64,000 bases of DNA from Mucilaginibacter sp. (lineage in GTDB: Bacteria; Bacteroidota; Bacteroidia; Sphingobacteriales; Sphingobacteriaceae), in contig JAUCSE010000092.1 in assembly GCA_030445275.1 (NCBI GenBank), forward strand, positions 1-64,000. Direction: 5' to 3'. Made by a program: the position numbers and the translations under genes. The notes beneath the pieces are model-generated. The model was not told the DNA's origin, made no database searches, and saw only the letters and a list, made by a program, of their open reading frames with translations. Shown one piece after another: positions 37,866-47,907 of the stretch (within the stretch, counting starts at the first letter, position 1; every line of letters begins with the position of its first letter).

Positions 37866-39350
37866 ATGAAAACAAGTATAATTATATTCATGGCAGCTGT
37901 GGTTTGTTTAACATCCTGCAAAAAATTAGATGTTACTCCGCCCGACAAATTATCAACAGCCAATTTCTGGAAAACAGCAACCGATGCCGATCTGGCCCTT
38001 ACCGGGCTTTATACAACACTTTACGCGCAAAGCGGGCAAATTACCGAATATGGCCCTATGTGGTGGGAAAACTTTAGCGACAACTCCTATAGTCAGAATA
38101 ACCAGGGCAGTGCACAGCAGTCGCTTATTGCGGGTCTTACACCAACAATAGGAGGGTTCCCTACAGATAATGGCAGTAGTTTATACGCAAATGCCTATAT
38201 AAGTATTGCGGCAACCAATAGTTTTTTAGCCAACGTAGGTAAGGTGTTAACCGGCGATAAACTTAACCAATACAAAGGTGAGGCATATTTTTTACGTGCA
38301 TTTAATTACTTGCTACTAGCCGAAACGTATGGCAATGTACCTATATTAACTGCCGATCCCTTAACTGTTGATTTTAAGAATAAAGTAACCAAGTCATCAA
38401 GGGCCGATGTTTTAAAACAGGTAGAAAGCGATCTGGACGCGGCCATTGCATCATTACCAAACACTAAATATACCACCGGACATGCTGTAAAGGCTTCGGC
38501 TCAGGGTATAAAGGTTAGGGCATTGTTGTTTGAAAAAAAATATACGGATGCAGCGGCCCTGGCCAAAACTATCATTGACGGCGGATTATTTTCTTTAAAT
38601 GCTAATTATCCTGCTAATTTTTATAAACCCGATCAAAGTTCCAGTCCTGAAATTATGTTTTCGGTACAGTTTCAGCAGCCGGCAGTACCACATCCTTTTC
38701 CAATCACTATCGTCATTATAGCTGCTGGCTATAAGGATTTGCAGGGTACGCAGGATATGATCAATGAATATGAAGCAAATGACCCAAGAAAAACAATGAC
38801 CTTCTTTTTTCCTGGTGATACTCCGGCACAGGGCTGGCCATACCCTAATACCGTGGGAACTCCCGGAGTTAATAACTGGACTGCCGGTTTTTATCCAGGT
38901 AAAAAATGGCTTGATCCCAAAAACGTGAACCCACAGCCGGGTATGCTTGACGATCAGGATTATGTTTGGCTACGATATGCTGATATTAAGCTGATGTATG
39001 CCGAAGCACAAAACGAAGCCTCCGGACCTGATGCCAGCGTTTATCAGCAAATAAATGAGGTGCGTGCACGTCCGGGTGTTAATATGCCGCCGCTACCGGC
39101 CAATCTGAATCAGGCAGATATGCGCACCCGCATTCAGCACGAAAGGCGGGTTGAGTTTGCTTTAGAAGGTCTGCGCTATTTTGACTTACGCAGATGGGGG
39201 CTTGCTAAACAGAAGCTAAATGGCTTTGTGCAAAATCCTTTAACACCTACTATCAAAACCATATACAAGGATAATTTCGATTTCTGGCCATTACCACAAA
39301 CAGAAGTTGACAGAAACGCACCGTCACTTATACAAAATGATGGTTATTAA
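37866..39350 (+). CDS. SusD/RagB-family outer membrane lipoprotein
   Basis: The 494-residue lipoprotein (lipobox CLTSCKKL, Cys18) has the classical RagB/SusD start LDVTPPDKLSTANFWKTATDADLALTGLY and the C-terminal block RIQHERRVEFALEGLRYFDLRRWGLAKQ. It covers the SusC channel encoded just upstream. The operon ends at the strong terminator at 39371-39405. Confidence 0.94.
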   Translation: MKTSIIIFMAAVVCLTSCKKLDVTPPDKLSTANFWKTATDADLALTGLYTTLYAQSGQITEYGPMWWENFSDNSYSQNNQGSAQQSLIAGLTPTIGGFPTDNGSSLYANAYISIAATNSFLANVGKVLTGDKLNQYKGEAYFLRAFNYLLLAETYGNVPILTADPLTVDFKNKVTKSSRADVLKQVESDLDAAIASLPNTKYTTGHAVKASAQGIKVRALLFEKKYTDAAALAKTIIDGGLFSLNANYPANFYKPDQSSSPEIMFSVQFQQPAVPHPFPITIVIIAAGYKDLQGTQDMINEYEANDPRKTMTFFFPGDTPAQGWPYPNTVGTPGVNNWTAGFYPGKKWLDPKNVNPQPGMLDDQDYVWLRYADIKLMYAEAQNEASGPDASVYQQINEVRARPGVNMPPLPANLNQADMRTRIQHERRVEFALEGLRYFDLRRWGLAKQKLNGFVQNPLTPTIKTIYKDNFDFWPLPQTEVDRNAPSLIQNDGY

Positions 39351-39370
39351 AATTAACTATTGATTTTAGT

Positions 39371-39405
39371 AAAGATCTGCTTCCAAAAGGAGCAGATCTT
39401 TTTTT
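39371..39405 (+). terminator. Rho-independent terminator after susD
   Basis: An 11-bp perfect stem (39371-39381 with 39391-39401), a 9-nt loop and a T-run to 39405 lie 20 bp after the SusD stop. Confidence 0.9.
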
Positions 39406-39574
39406 GCCGGTATTATTTACTGTATTAAAGCTGTTATACTTTGGATTTTAAACTTATTTTATTAGGATTTACGGTATAACAATGCATAACTTTATATAAC
39501 CCAGTACCTAAATTGAAATCAAAATAATAGTTTGATCATATTCATCTAATCCTTTTATCTAACTAAAAAATCAC

Positions 39575-40282
39575 ATGGAAACAAACACCTTCTCGAAATT
39601 TTCGGCCGAGTTTTTCGGCACCCTTGTATTAGTTTTGATGGGTTGCGGCAGCGCGGTAATTGCAGGAGCAAATGGTACCACAGGCGTTGGTATTTTGGGC
39701 ATTGCTTTTGCCTTCGGTTTATCTGTTGTGGCAATGGCCTACGCCATTGGTCATATTTCTGGTTGCCATATTAATCCGGCTATCTCTATCGGTATGGTTG
39801 TATCAGGCCGTATGGCGGCAAGCGAAGCCATTATTTATATTATTGCCCAGGTATTGGGAGCCATTGCAGGGGCCGGCATTTTACTGCTTATTGCATCAGG
39901 TAAAGATGGATACAGTGTGGCAGCAAATGGCCTGGGACAAAATGGTTATGATGCATTTTCACCACAGCATTATAATTTACTATCAGGATTTATAGCCGAA
40001 GTTATTTTTACTTTCATATTTCTGCTCGTAATTTTTGGCTCAACATCCACCAAAAACATTCATGGTGGTTTTGCGGGCCTGGCTATTGGTTTAAGCCTGG
40101 TACTTATACATATAGTAGGCATACCGGTTACCGGTGTATCTGTAAACCCGGCACGTAGCATTGGCCCGGCATTGCTGGTAGGAGGTGCAGCTATTAGCCA
40201 GTTGTGGCTATTTATTGTGGCTCCTATACTTGGAGCTGTATTAAGCGCGGTTGTTTGGCGCTTTGTTTTAGAAAAAAAATAA
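39575..40282 (+). CDS. MIP-family aquaporin (AqpZ-like)
   Basis: The 235-residue protein has six transmembrane helices and two NPA half-helices: NPA at 67-69 (HINPAIS) and at 191-193 (VNPARS). His179 and Arg194 fit the aromatic/arginine filter of water-selective channels rather than glycerol facilitators (no glycerol-type Asp after the second NPA). It lets water cross the inner membrane. It is monocistronic, with a terminator at 40290-40328. Confidence 0.94.
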   Translation: METNTFSKFSAEFFGTLVLVLMGCGSAVIAGANGTTGVGILGIAFAFGLSVVAMAYAIGHISGCHINPAISIGMVVSGRMAASEAIIYIIAQVLGAIAGAGILLLIASGKDGYSVAANGLGQNGYDAFSPQHYNLLSGFIAEVIFTFIFLLVIFGSTSTKNIHGGFAGLAIGLSLVLIHIVGIPVTGVSVNPARSIGPALLVGGAAISQLWLFIVAPILGAVLSAVVWRFVLEKK

Positions 40283-40289
40283 AACTCGC

Positions 40290-40328
40290 AAGGCAGGATG
40301 TTTAATAAAATATTAAACATCCTGCCTT
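40290..40328 (+). terminator. Terminator after the aquaporin gene
   Basis: A 17-bp perfect stem (40290-40306 with 40312-40328) encloses a 5-nt loop and is followed by TTATATATT. The remaining 350 bp up to the histidine kinase show no ORF. Confidence 0.85.
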
Positions 40329-40613
40329 TATATATTAAAAGGCAGCTTACCGTTGCACTATTACCTGGGCTGCATTTATTAAAAAACTATCTGTTTACTG
40401 ACTTCTCTTTCAGCACTAAAACTTTATCGTCTAAGCTTCCTCACGTTTAAGTGTGCGTAAACAAATTGATGCCATTGCTTAAGGCCACGTGAGCTTTCCT
40501 TTTTTAAATCCCAAAAACTTTCGTTAATAATTAAATTTTTATGTTATTGTTTATATTTTAAACCAACTATTTATAGAAAGATAAAATATATAATTTACGC
40601 TCTTAATAAATGC

Positions 40614-40621
40614 TATTTTTG
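40614..40621 (+). promoter_or_regulatory. Promoter -7 box for the hybrid histidine kinase
   Basis: TATTTTTG followed by C matches TAnnTTTG exactly and lies 55 bp before the kinase ATG. The -33 element is not clear. Confidence 0.4.
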
Positions 40622-40676
40622 CGCGTTAATTCGAATGGTGAGCAATATCATCATACTGTTTAGCTAGCCCCCTTTA

Positions 40677-42800
40677 ATGAAATCAACTTATACACGAAAA
40701 ATATCAAGAAAAATTCTTCTTGCCTTTTTAGCATTTGTTATCATTCTTGCCATAGCCGCTTTTTTTGTACGCAATTCCATCTCCCATAAATTGCAGGATA
40801 TTTCAAATTTGGCGCACAATGTTGAATATGATCAATCCAAACCGCAGCATATATTACTGTTATTACACAAGGCAGAGGATGACTTTCAGGAATCATTATT
40901 AAGCCCTGATACCGTAAAAAGCAAAGCTTATAAAGTAGAGTTGTCGCGCGCCTTTGAAGAGATGGATACTTTACTTAAAACCCATGCCGATACTGGAGGT
41001 TTAACTATAGCACAGCATAAAAAAGCACAGAGCTGGTATTCCCAAAAATTACAATTATCAGATAAGCTATATACACTTAAACATAATTTCGATTCATTAT
41101 TGACAGTTTATGCCGATTTTAATGCCGCAGCAAACAAAGGCGTACCTACCATTACCATAGCCAAAAGTCCGGGTAAGAAGGTCATTGAAAATAAAAACGA
41201 TACGATAAGAAGAAATGGCGTAACTCCCAGGAAGGGTTTTTTCGCAAGGATAAAAGATGCCATTTCCAATAAAAATAACACTACAAATATTATTGAGATC
41301 CACCATAACCGCACAAAGCATATAGTTGATTCGGCTACACGTAAAATTGAATATAGGGACAAAAGGGTATACACCCAGGAGTTGAAACAACTTCAGGAGC
41401 GAAATTTAAAAATGCTTACCACGCAAAAAGACTTGATTATGCTTAATGTGCACATCAGGAACGAGCTGGAGAGTATTATAAATGATGTAAAAGAGCTCAA
41501 TTATGGTATAGCTAATGAATTTAAGGGCATGACCTTTAAAAATTACCAGGAAACAACGGCATTATTAAACAATTTTTACCTGGCAGCACTTCTTCTGGTA
41601 TTAATATTTGCAGCATTACTTATTGTATTTATCCTTAAACTCGGAGTATCAGAAAGATTGCTGCTCAAGGAAAACGAGCGGTCTGTAACTATTGCCCAGC
41701 AAAAGATGGATTTGTTACAACACATGAGCCATGAGATCCGTAATCCATTAACCGCTATTAAGGGCTTTTTGTATATTTTCAGTCAAACAAATTTATCTGC
41801 GCGTCAGGCCGATATGCTGGGCTCTATCCGGCTATCGTCAGATATGCTGCTGCGCACATTGAATGATACCCTTGATGTTGCTAAGATGGAAAACAGTGAG
41901 TTTAAGATCAACACAGACCCATTTAATGCTGATTTTGTACTAAAAGAGGTTATCGAAAGCATGGAGTTTAGCGCTGCTAAAAAGAAACTTACGCTTCATT
42001 ATCATTTTGAGGGTGATAAAATGGCTTTGATTTTAGGAGATAGTTTCAGGCTTAAACAAATTATGGTTAACCTGCTTAGCAATGCCATTAAATATACCAA
42101 TACAGGCAGTGTAACTGTAAATGCCGAATTAATATCACTAAAAGGCGAAAACAGGCTAAAGGTTGATGTTATTGACACCGGGGCTGGTATAAGTTTAGAA
42201 CAACAGGCAAATCTTTTTTCAAAATACTATCAAACCAGCTCCTCCAAAGGACAAACCGGAACAGGTTTGGGGCTTTACATATGCAAGCAACTGGTTCAGT
42301 TACAAAAAGGCCAGATCAGTGTAAAAAGCGCAGCTGGCAGCGGCAGTACCTTTAGTTTTTATATTCCATATCCTAAAGCTATTCATGCAATTGATAAACA
42401 ACAAACCGATGATCCGCTATCGTTACTTAACGGAATAAGTATTTTGGCTGTTGATGATGATGAGTTAAGTACCATGTTCCTGAAAATGATGACAAGCAAA
42501 TGGAATATTAAATTTTATCAGGCATATGACGAAAAAGAAGCATTAGACATCCTGACCAAAGAAACTATAAACGTAGTATTAACCGATATCCATATGCCTT
42601 CAATGGATGGCAATGAGCTTATTACCTCAATAAGACAACTGCAGGCACCTACAAATGAAGTTCCGGTTATTGTTATAAGTGGAAACTCTAAATTATCAAA
42701 CACCAAAAAGAACTCAAAAAAAGGCTTTTCAGGCTTTGTTGCAAAACCATTTGTTGAAGCTGAATTAGTACGACAGATTGTTAATGCGTTAAAGTTATGA
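40677..42800 (+). CDS. Hybrid sensor histidine kinase/response regulator
   Basis: The 707-residue inner membrane protein has a transmembrane helix at about 13-31, a large extracytoplasmic region rich in coiled coil (about 32-300), a second transmembrane helix (about 300-322), a HisKA domain with phospho-acceptor His352 (MSHEIRNPLTAIKG), a HATPase domain (NLLSNAIKYT, DTGAGIS, GTGLGLYICKQL) and a C-terminal receiver with phospho-acceptor Asp637 (LTDIHMPSMDG). There is no DNA-binding domain and no cognate regulator beside it, so phosphate must pass to a distant partner. The sensed signal is unknown. Confidence 0.93.
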   Translation: MKSTYTRKISRKILLAFLAFVIILAIAAFFVRNSISHKLQDISNLAHNVEYDQSKPQHILLLLHKAEDDFQESLLSPDTVKSKAYKVELSRAFEEMDTLLKTHADTGGLTIAQHKKAQSWYSQKLQLSDKLYTLKHNFDSLLTVYADFNAAANKGVPTITIAKSPGKKVIENKNDTIRRNGVTPRKGFFARIKDAISNKNNTTNIIEIHHNRTKHIVDSATRKIEYRDKRVYTQELKQLQERNLKMLTTQKDLIMLNVHIRNELESIINDVKELNYGIANEFKGMTFKNYQETTALLNNFYLAALLLVLIFAALLIVFILKLGVSERLLLKENERSVTIAQQKMDLLQHMSHEIRNPLTAIKGFLYIFSQTNLSARQADMLGSIRLSSDMLLRTLNDTLDVAKMENSEFKINTDPFNADFVLKEVIESMEFSAAKKKLTLHYHFEGDKMALILGDSFRLKQIMVNLLSNAIKYTNTGSVTVNAELISLKGENRLKVDVIDTGAGISLEQQANLFSKYYQTSSSKGQTGTGLGLYICKQLVQLQKGQISVKSAAGSGSTFSFYIPYPKAIHAIDKQQTDDPLSLLNGISILAVDDDELSTMFLKMMTSKWNIKFYQAYDEKEALDILTKETINVVLTDIHMPSMDGNELITSIRQLQAPTNEVPVIVISGNSKLSNTKKNSKKGFSGFVAKPFVEAELVRQIVNALKL

Positions 42801-42810
42801 TCCGTTTAGA

Positions 42811-44439
42811 TTAAAAATCGTGATATAGATTTCTGAAGCCGGTTCTTACCCCAAAAGTAATAAATGTAGTTTTAGAATCGCTTAATGCATTTTTTTCCAG
42901 CCGGTAAAGACCGCTTACTTCAAAACGCAGATTATATTTTGGATTGATCAGGAATGACACTGTTCCTTCGGCGTAATAAAGTTGTGTAGGTATACCCTGG
43001 CCAATAACTGGTGTGGGATCGGGCGTTGCCGGATATGGTTTGGTTATGATCTTCCCATTGTTATCTGTTAGGGTAGCATCAAGGCCGTATTTAGCATAGT
43101 CAAGTTGCCCCTGAAAATCAAAACGTCCTACAGAGTAATTCATTATACCTAAAAATTCCCTGAAATTTGCTCCAAATGGATGCCCCAGCGGATCACCCAA
43201 AAAAGAATAGCTACTGAGTGGGTCTTTACTTGAATAAGTATAAGGCTTAACAGTATTAAACTCAAAAAGGTAATTAAGACGTTCAACTTTAAAAATATCG
43301 GCCCCACGAATACCCAGCTGAACACCATTGGTATTGTCGGTATTATTACCTGAAAAGAAATCCTTAGCCTTGAACCTGTCAAGCAAAAGTTGTCCGTAAA
43401 TAGCAGTTTTATCAAATATTTTATACTTACCCGTAAAGCCCATCAACACATTATCTTTAGGCGAATCGGATGACCCTAATGAACTCGCGAATAATACCGG
43501 GTTAATAAAGTTTAGATCAAAGCCCCGCCTGTTTCCCTGAGCATCCGCTTCAGGACTAATCAATGCATTAAAAAAACCTAATGAAACCCTATTACTTATA
43601 TTCCAATCAACATAGTGAAACAATGCCCATTTACGGCGGTAACTGCCAAATGTATCAAATCTTTGTTCCTTTATATCTTCAAGATATGTCCATGCCATCA
43701 TGTATTGTACCTTACCCAGGTTTGCTGTAAGACGTAAAAGCGGCATGTTTGCTGCATAATCTGACAATAACAGGGATCTGTATCCATCACCTACAAACAT
43801 TTTATCCTGGCCTAAAGTAATATTTAACTGTTTTATGGGTGTATAGGAAACAATTGCGGTAACATATGACCAATCCTGACTGTCTTGGGCCAAACCATGA
43901 TAATGTCTGGCATAAGCCTGACCCGGTATAAAGGCATTGGTATTAACCACATTGTTATAATAGGTTGGGAATTTACCTTGATTTTCAAAACCACTGGTAT
44001 AAAATGAAAATTTAGTACCTACAGTTCCACCAAACTGGTAACCTCGTGTATTTAAATTTGTTGTTCTTTTATCGTTAAACTCGCGTCCTAGTTGCAGATC
44101 AGCAAGAATATCTCCGTAAAAAGTGTAGTCTTTTGTTTTTACATCAAACAAATGTTCATTAAATATTTTTCGATTAAGCCAGCTTTTGCGGTCGCTGCTT
44201 ACCCCGACGTTCATAATCGAATCATACCTGTGGTTAATTAAACTATCAATAATAAACGGACGTAAAGAGGTATGAAACGAGCTTTCTACACTATATATGT
44301 CAGCATTAAATTTTTGATAAAGCTGATAGGAATTGGGCAGATAAACAGACTGCGCACTGCTCAACTCCACCGAAAATAGAAGAGTAATAACCACGGAAAA
44401 TAATTTCACGTAGTGAAAAAAAAGGCATTTCTTTTGCAT
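42811..44439 (-). CDS. Wzi/RemB-like outer membrane beta-barrel protein
   Basis: The 542-residue protein has a signal peptide (about 1-29, ending SSAQ) and a beta-rich body ending in a Phe-terminated strand. Segments such as LGQDKMFVGDGYRSLLLSDYAANMPLLRL resemble capsule-assembly Wzi and gliding-motility RemB-type proteins of Bacteroidota. Likely roles are surface attachment of polysaccharide or a structural role in the outer membrane. It converges with the hybrid kinase gene (10 bp apart) and is divergent from the DUF2723 gene. Confidence 0.7.
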   Translation of the reverse strand: MQKKCLFFHYVKLFSVVITLLFSVELSSAQSVYLPNSYQLYQKFNADIYSVESSFHTSLRPFIIDSLINHRYDSIMNVGVSSDRKSWLNRKIFNEHLFDVKTKDYTFYGDILADLQLGREFNDKRTTNLNTRGYQFGGTVGTKFSFYTSGFENQGKFPTYYNNVVNTNAFIPGQAYARHYHGLAQDSQDWSYVTAIVSYTPIKQLNITLGQDKMFVGDGYRSLLLSDYAANMPLLRLTANLGKVQYMMAWTYLEDIKEQRFDTFGSYRRKWALFHYVDWNISNRVSLGFFNALISPEADAQGNRRGFDLNFINPVLFASSLGSSDSPKDNVLMGFTGKYKIFDKTAIYGQLLLDRFKAKDFFSGNNTDNTNGVQLGIRGADIFKVERLNYLFEFNTVKPYTYSSKDPLSSYSFLGDPLGHPFGANFREFLGIMNYSVGRFDFQGQLDYAKYGLDATLTDNNGKIITKPYPATPDPTPVIGQGIPTQLYYAEGTVSFLINPKYNLRFEVSGLYRLEKNALSDSKTTFITFGVRTGFRNLYHDF

Positions 44440-44641
44440 CTTAGCAAAGTAAGTATTCGTTAGACCAGAGTAATTATCGTTATTAATTGGTTTTGGGGTA
44501 TCAGAAAACCCTTAATACTCTTATAGGCTGCTAAGATATTAAAAGTTAATTAATGTTAAATTTGTTTGTGGAAAACTGTTTTTTTTAAATAAGGTATAAA
44601 AATCCTGATATTTGCCCGCGCGTTAAAACCATATTATATAA

Positions 44642-47600
44642 ATGCAATACAAAAAAATCAATAACCTTTTAGGCTGGCTTTGCTTTGTAATAGCTTCTGT
44701 TACCTATATTTTAACCTTAGAGCCATCCGTAAGTTTTTGGGATTGCGGTGAGTTTATTTCATGTGCCTACCGTTTACAGGTAGCCCATCAACCAGGATAT
44801 CCTGTATTTGCGATGCTTGGCAAACTATTTTCTTTGCTGTCATTTGGCGATACTACCAAAGTATCCTATTTTACCAATTTAGGTTCGGCTATTGCCAGCG
44901 GGGCAACTATTATGTTCCTGTTTTGGACGATAACCGCATTGGCCAAAAAGATGCTGCTCAATAAACGTGATGACGTTGTTGAACAATCAAACCTTATGCT
45001 GATAATGGGAGCGGGGCTTGTAGGAGCACTGGCATTTACTTATACAGATACATTTTGGTTCTCGGCTGTAGAAACTATTGTTTTTGCGCTATCGTCATTA
45101 TGTACCGCTATTGTATTTTGGGCCATATTAAAATGGGACGCTCATGCTGATGAGTGGGGAGCAGACAAATGGTTGGTTTTTATAGCCTATGTTATGGGGT
45201 TATCAATTGGTATACACTTGCTTAACCTTTTAACCATTCCTGCAATAGCCATAGTTTATTTCTTTCGCAGGAGCAAAAATATTACGGTTAAAAATGGCAT
45301 TCTCGCTTTTTTAGCAGGTATTGTTATATTAGGGATTGTACAATACGGCATAAGGGGCTACACTATAAAATTTGCAGCTTATTTTGATCTGTTCTTTGTA
45401 AACTCACTTGGACTTGGCTTTGGTACAGGTGCATTTTTCTTTATATTATTAATTTTTGCCGCATTAGTAGCCGGCATATTTTATAGTATACGTGCTAAGA
45501 AACCAACACTTAACCTGGCATTGTTATGTGTTGCGTTTATCTATTTTGGTTATGGCTCTTTTGCCTATATACCTATCAGGGCAACGGCAAACCCCGATCT
45601 TAATAACTCTCATCCGGATAATGCATTTACGCTTTATGGCTATTTAAATCGTATCCAATACGGAGAAAACCCACTACTTACCGGCCAATATTATGATGCT
45701 AAAGTAATTGACCAAAAAGAAGGCAGTATCATTTATCGTAAAGGAAAAACACAATACGAAAACGCTGGTAAAAAAATTGAAACTGTATATGATCATACCA
45801 CGTTTCTGCCCCGTATGTACAGTACAGAGCCACAGGACATTCAGTTTTATAAAGATTGGCTGCGTATTCCTGACGGGCAAGCGCCAACATTTTCTGATAA
45901 CCTAAAATGGATGTTTAGCTGGCAAATGTATCAGATGTATTGGCGCTATTTCTTATGGAATTTTGCAGGCCGGTATAACGATGCAGACGGACAAACAAGC
46001 ACTGAAGGTATTGATGGTAACTGGACAACAGGTATTTTTGACGGCAGCAAACATTTACCCAAGTCAGTAACTGAAGGAACAACTTATACACCATTATATG
46101 CGCTGCCTTTAATTTTAGGTTTAATAGGCGCTTTCTATCACCTTAATCGTAAAAAGAAAGATGCGCTGGTAGTGTTATTACTATTCTTTTTCACAGGTCT
46201 TGCCATAGTGCTGTACGTTAATCAACCATCGGTACAACCCCGCGAGCGCGATTATTCATATGTAGGTTCCTTTTATGCCTTTGCCATATGGATTGGTTTT
46301 GGGGTTATAGCTATTGCCGAATTTGCACGCAAGTTTATAAATGCCAGGGTGGCAGCAATAGGTTCAACAGCTATTTGCCTGTTGCTGGCACCCGTATTAT
46401 TGGCCAGTAAAGAGTGGAAAGATCATGACCGCTCGACCAAATGGACAGCTCATGATATGGCTTATAACTACCTGATATCGTGCCCTCCAAATGCTATTTT
46501 ATTTACTTATGGCGATAATGACACGTATTCATTATGGTATGATCAGGAAGTAGAGGGGATAAGGCCGGATGTACGTATTGTTAACCTGAGTCTTTTCTCT
46601 GGGGATTGGTATATACGTCAAATGCAGGGAAAAATGAATCAGTCGGCCCCATTGCCTATTACTATGCCGTATGACAAATACAAGGAAGGGGTTAGGGATA
46701 TTATATATTATAATGACCAAAAAATAGCCGGGCCTGTGGAGTTGAAAGAAGTATTTGATTTTATTTCATCAGATGACAAGGCAACCCAGGTGCAATACCA
46801 AAGCGGTGATTATGGTAATTACCTGCCAACCAAAAACTTCAAGATTACTATAAATCCTGACGAAGTGGTGAAAAATGGAGTAGTTACACCAGAGCAAAAA
46901 AGCAAGCTTACCAAAAGCATGGAATGGAAATTCACTTCAAACTATGTAACTAAGGATAACCTGGCCATGTTTGATATACTGGCCCATAACAATTGGCAAA
47001 GACCTATTTGTTTTACCACTACTATTGGTAATGAAAACTTGATTGGTTTACAGCCATACCTGTATAAAGAAGGGTTTACTTACCGCTTAATCCCTTTTGA
47101 AAAAGATACTACCAAACATGATCAGTTGGGTAAAACCAATACTATGGTGATGTATAACAACGTGATGAACAAGTTTAAATTCGGTAATTTTAAAAATGCC
47201 CGTTACCTTGATCATGAGTCAACATCCATGTTTTATCCGGTAATGACTTCTACCTTCATTGATCTGGCGCAAAACCTGATGCAGGAAGGGCACAACGACC
47301 TGGCTTTAAAAGTGCTGCATAAATATGATCAGGAAATCCCGGATATAACACCTTATATTGATGTTGCCGGTCGTAAATTATTCCTGGCCCAACTGGCGTT
47401 TCAGCTAAATGATGTGGTACTGGGTAAAAAGATGGCAATGGGCATTGATAATTACGTTACCGACCAGCTTGATTATAATTATCACTTGCTTACCACCAAT
47501 GCAAATAGCATTAATATACGCGATGTGCAGATCAGTTTACAATTATTAAATGGCATAGCCGATTTTACCAAGGAAAATAAACAAGCTGATATAAACAACA

Positions 47601-47665
47601 AAGTACAAGCACAGTTAAAAGACTATATGAAAAAATTTGCCCCGGTTTTAGGTGGTGGTCAATAA
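44642..47665 (+). CDS. DUF2723 membrane protein (protein O-mannosyltransferase-like)
   Basis: The 1007-residue protein starts with the family hallmark VTYILTLEPSVSFWDCGEFI (Asp in the first loop, as in GT-C glycosyltransferases). About 12-13 transmembrane helices fill the first 600 residues, and a soluble C-terminal region follows. GT-C enzymes use lipid-linked sugars, so it may take part in the general protein O-glycosylation of Bacteroidota; direct evidence is absent. It is a stand-alone gene closed by a terminator at 47708. Confidence 0.85.
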   Translation: MQYKKINNLLGWLCFVIASVTYILTLEPSVSFWDCGEFISCAYRLQVAHQPGYPVFAMLGKLFSLLSFGDTTKVSYFTNLGSAIASGATIMFLFWTITALAKKMLLNKRDDVVEQSNLMLIMGAGLVGALAFTYTDTFWFSAVETIVFALSSLCTAIVFWAILKWDAHADEWGADKWLVFIAYVMGLSIGIHLLNLLTIPAIAIVYFFRRSKNITVKNGILAFLAGIVILGIVQYGIRGYTIKFAAYFDLFFVNSLGLGFGTGAFFFILLIFAALVAGIFYSIRAKKPTLNLALLCVAFIYFGYGSFAYIPIRATANPDLNNSHPDNAFTLYGYLNRIQYGENPLLTGQYYDAKVIDQKEGSIIYRKGKTQYENAGKKIETVYDHTTFLPRMYSTEPQDIQFYKDWLRIPDGQAPTFSDNLKWMFSWQMYQMYWRYFLWNFAGRYNDADGQTSTEGIDGNWTTGIFDGSKHLPKSVTEGTTYTPLYALPLILGLIGAFYHLNRKKKDALVVLLLFFFTGLAIVLYVNQPSVQPRERDYSYVGSFYAFAIWIGFGVIAIAEFARKFINARVAAIGSTAICLLLAPVLLASKEWKDHDRSTKWTAHDMAYNYLISCPPNAILFTYGDNDTYSLWYDQEVEGIRPDVRIVNLSLFSGDWYIRQMQGKMNQSAPLPITMPYDKYKEGVRDIIYYNDQKIAGPVELKEVFDFISSDDKATQVQYQSGDYGNYLPTKNFKITINPDEVVKNGVVTPEQKSKLTKSMEWKFTSNYVTKDNLAMFDILAHNNWQRPICFTTTIGNENLIGLQPYLYKEGFTYRLIPFEKDTTKHDQLGKTNTMVMYNNVMNKFKFGNFKNARYLDHESTSMFYPVMTSTFIDLAQNLMQEGHNDLALKVLHKYDQEIPDITPYIDVAGRKLFLAQLAFQLNDVVLGKKMAMGIDNYVTDQLDYNYHLLTTNANSINIRDVQISLQLLNGIADFTKENKQADINNKVQAQLKDYMKKFAPVLGGGQ

Positions 47666-47707
47666 GTATAGTTAAATTCAATAAGTATAGTTAAATATAG
47701 CATATGT

Positions 47708-47737
47708 AAAGCCGCTTCACTAACATGAGGCGGCTTT
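47708..47737 (+). terminator. Terminator after the DUF2723 gene
   Basis: AAAGCCGC pairs with GCGGCTTT, extended by four more pairs including a G-U. Just before it a 16-bp sequence (AATAAGTATAGTTAAA) is tandemly duplicated between about 47660 and 47697. Confidence 0.65.
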
Positions 47738-47874
47738 CTGGTTTATAATATCGACTATAACGATTTGCCTGTTTGCAATTAAAAATACCTGATTAATTGC
47801 ACGTTACGCTTAAGATTGATATCAGTAGAAAATGTTTTAATATTCACAGGCATAATAATTAAATATTTTTAGAA

Positions 47875-47882
47875 TAAATTTG
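47875..47882 (+). promoter_or_regulatory. Promoter -7 box of the HD-PycTM/ppk1 operon
   Basis: TAAATTTG matches TAnnTTTG exactly and lies 25 bp before the ATG at 47908, giving a short leader. Confidence 0.5.
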
Positions 47883-47907
47883 GTTACTTTAATCGTAAAA
47901 AGCTATT

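Noticed and set aside
47660..47697. Tandem copies of AATAAGTATAGTTAAA as a functional repeat array
   Set aside because: Only two copies exist, directly after a stop codon. A simple slippage duplication is the likely cause.
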